This document shows positions 62,461 to 64,000 of a DNA stretch of 64,000 nt, in pieces; positions within the stretch are counted from its first letter, which is position 1, and the number at the start of each line of letters is the position of its first letter. The stretch is from HIMB11 sp965657135. GTDB lineage: Bacteria; Pseudomonadota; Alphaproteobacteria; Rhodobacterales; Rhodobacteraceae. The DNA lies in contig CBFHNF010000012.1 of NCBI GenBank assembly GCA_965657135.1, forward strand, positions 1-64,000, read 5' to 3'. The notes beneath the pieces are model-generated. The model was not told where the DNA came from, ran no database searches, and saw only the letters and a program-made list of their open reading frames with translations. The position numbers and the translations under genes are program-made.

Positions 62461-64000
62461 TCAACTCGCGCGTTTAATTCCCATGACGCGGGCGCGCGCC
62501 CTTGGATCTTGATCAAACAGTGCTGCCAATTGTTCGGTCATTGCCCCCGCCAATTGTTCAACATCTGTAATCGTCACCGCACGTTCGTAATAGCGGGTCA
62601 CATCATGCCCGATCCCGATAGCTAGCAACTCAACCGCCTTGCGTTTCTCAACCATCGCAATCACATCGCGAAGGTGTTTTTCCAAATAATTTGCGGGATT
62701 GACGGATAGCGTGCTGTCATCGACGGGCGCTCCATCCGAAATAACCATCAAAATTTTGCGCGCCTCGGGGCGGGCGATCATGCGACGGTGTGCCCATTCC
62801 AGCGCCTCACCATCAATGTTTTCTTTCAGTAGGCCTTCTTTCATCATCAGGCCCAAATTTGGACGGGCACGACGCCAAGGCGCATCGGCCCCCTTATAGA
62901 TGATGTGGCGCAAATCGTTCAGGCGTCCGGGTTGTTGTGGACGTCCCTCCTGCAGCCATTTTTCACGGGCTTGGCCACCTTTCCAGGCGCGTGTTGTAAA
63001 GCCTAAAATTTCAACTTTTACATTGCAGCGTTCTAAAGTGCGGGCGAGGACATCGGCGCAAATCGCCGCGATTGAAATTGGGCGACCGCGCATAGAGCCA
63101 GAGTTATCCAGCAACAGTGTTACGACGGTGTCGCGGAATTCGGTGTCCTGCTCCATCTTAAAGCTGAGCGGTGTTGTTGGGTTGGCAACAACGCGTGCAA
63201 GACGCCCAGCATCCAATATGCCTTCCTCTAAATCAAATAACCAACTGCGGTTTTGTTGCGCCTGCAAACGACGTTGTAGTTTGTTGGCAAGACGGCTAAC
63301 AGCACCCTTTAACGGTTCAAGTTGTTGGTCCAAATAGGCACGCAGGCGCTCTAGCTCAATCGGCTCTGCCAATTCTTCTGCTTGAATTTCTTCGTCGAAC
63401 TCTGGGTTATAAACCGCATAGTTAGGATCGGCGTCTGAGATAGGTTGCGGTGGTGGAGGATCTAGTGGCGCATCGCCTTCTGGCATCTCCATTTCATCGG
63501 ACATATCGTCATCAGCACTTTCATCTTTGCTGATCTGTGCCTCGGCTGCATCCTGTTGTTGTTCTTGGGATTGTTCTGGGTTGGCTTCTGCCTCGTCTTC
63601 TTGGCTGTCGTCATCACCTGTGCTGTCGGGATCCTGATCTTCGTCTTGATCCTCTTGTGCCTGCTCGTCTTGATCTTCATCCGGCATATCTGGATCATTG
63701 CCCAATTGATCACCATATCCCAAATCACTGATGATCTGGCGGGCGAACTTAGCAAACTGTCCCTGATCAGACAGGGCCGCATCCAGATTATTGAGCGTGC
63801 CCGAAGCTTGTTCTTCGATAAATCCGCGCCACAAATCCATAACATTGGCCGCTGCAGGGGGCATGTCACGTCCCGTGGCAAGGTGTCTGATCAAATATCC
63901 CGCCGCCGTAGATAAAGGCGCATCGGCACGATCACTCAGGGTGCCATAGTTCAGGCGTGTCGCCTCTGCACCAATTTTCGCATCAATGTTGCCCGCGGTG
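62461..64000 (-). CDS. cobT: Cobaltochelatase subunit CobT, C-terminal part (5' end outside window)
   Basis: At least 513 codons are visible and the frame stays open to the window edge, so the gene is cut, not broken; the family is about 600-640 aa. Order: an N-terminal helical part (TLSDRADAPLSTAAGYLIRHLATGRD region), a very acidic stretch (about 110 residues of D, E, Q), a linker, and a C-terminal von Willebrand A domain with the MIDAS motif LLLDNSGSMRG. With CobS and CobN it inserts cobalt into hydrogenobyrinate diamide in aerobic B12 synthesis, which suggests the cell makes its own corrinoid. This fits the B12 riboswitch and the corrinoid-type methyltransferase elsewhere in the window. 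Confidence 0.95.
   Translation of the reverse strand, partial: TAGNIDAKIGAEATRLNYGTLSDRADAPLSTAAGYLIRHLATGRDMPPAAANVMDLWRGFIEEQASGTLNNLDAALSDQGQFAKFARQIISDLGYGDQLGNDPDMPDEDQDEQAQEDQDEDQDPDSTGDDDSQEDEAEANPEQSQEQQQDAAEAQISKDESADDDMSDEMEMPEGDAPLDPPPPQPISDADPNYAVYNPEFDEEIQAEELAEPIELERLRAYLDQQLEPLKGAVSRLANKLQRRLQAQQNRSWLFDLEEGILDAGRLARVVANPTTPLSFKMEQDTEFRDTVVTLLLDNSGSMRGRPISIAAICADVLARTLERCNVKVEILGFTTRAWKGGQAREKWLQEGRPQQPGRLNDLRHIIYKGADAPWRRARPNLGLMMKEGLLKENIDGEALEWAHRRMIARPEARKILMVISDGAPVDDSTLSVNPANYLEKHLRDVIAMVEKRKAVELLAIGIGHDVTRYYERAVTITDVEQLAGAMTEQLAALFDQDPRARARVMGIKRAS

Overview
The window looks like a chromosomal segment of an alphaproteobacterium, most probably Rhodobacterales (Roseobacter-type). 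The support is the end of an rRNA operon followed directly by an initiator tRNA, a dcw cluster that runs on to lpxC, bamD and recN, the MraZ/FtsZ/LpxC protein types, two perfect CtrA-type motifs and a CobT-type cobaltochelatase. Base composition is moderate and rather AT-rich for that group, which would suit a low-GC marine lineage; this is inference, not a measurement.

Layout. (1) 1-232: 3' end of 5S rRNA and tRNA-fMet. (2) 513-12066: a tricarballylate/aconitate-type carboxylate utilisation locus. It holds a TctD/TctE-like two-component system, a TctC-like binding protein, a fused TctA-TctB permease, a PrpF-family isomerase, a 2-hydroxyacid dehydrogenase, a GntR/FCD regulator with an AbrB-family membrane protein, and TcuA/TcuB-like dehydrogenase subunits. 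(3) 12383-23296: a second catabolic locus. It has a DddQ/DddL-like cupin and a set resembling a sugar-acid pathway (SDR, SMP-30 lactonase, DenD-like dehydrogenase, IlvD/Edd dehydratase, RraA-type aldolase). Inside it sits a one-carbon pair, a non-pyrrolysine MttB-like corrinoid methyltransferase and a folate-dependent DMGDH-like oxidase, beside a LysR regulator. (4) tRNA-Gly(GCC), then pyruvate carboxylase and a UvrD/PcrA helicase. (5) 29819-31162: a small region with a short RTX-C-terminus-like protein, a cobalamin riboswitch that leads only into an unknown 94-aa protein, and a DUF1127 gene.

(6) 31424-57167: the division and cell wall cluster mraZ-rsmH-ftsL-ftsI-murE-murF-mraY-murD-[TPR gene]-[antisense flavoprotein]-ftsW-murG-murC-[small ORF]-murB-ddl-ftsQ-ftsA-ftsZ-lpxC-bamD-recN. 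It is preceded by two opposed arrays of MraZ-box repeats and an UpsM-like 5'UTR RNA with its own terminator. Most neighbours overlap by 1-4 bases, so translation is probably coupled. (7) 57164-64000: a D-lactate/glycolate-type FAD oxidase, a CLC channel, DUF427, an Xaa-Pro aminopeptidase and a 5'-truncated cobT.

The items most worth following up are the B12 riboswitch with its orphan small protein, the methyl-transfer pair embedded in a sugar-acid module, the rewired tricarballylate locus, and the TPR protein with a GDGN-AGRDI motif inserted into the dcw cluster. B12 links recur: a B12 riboswitch, a corrinoid-type methyltransferase and cobT all lie in this window.
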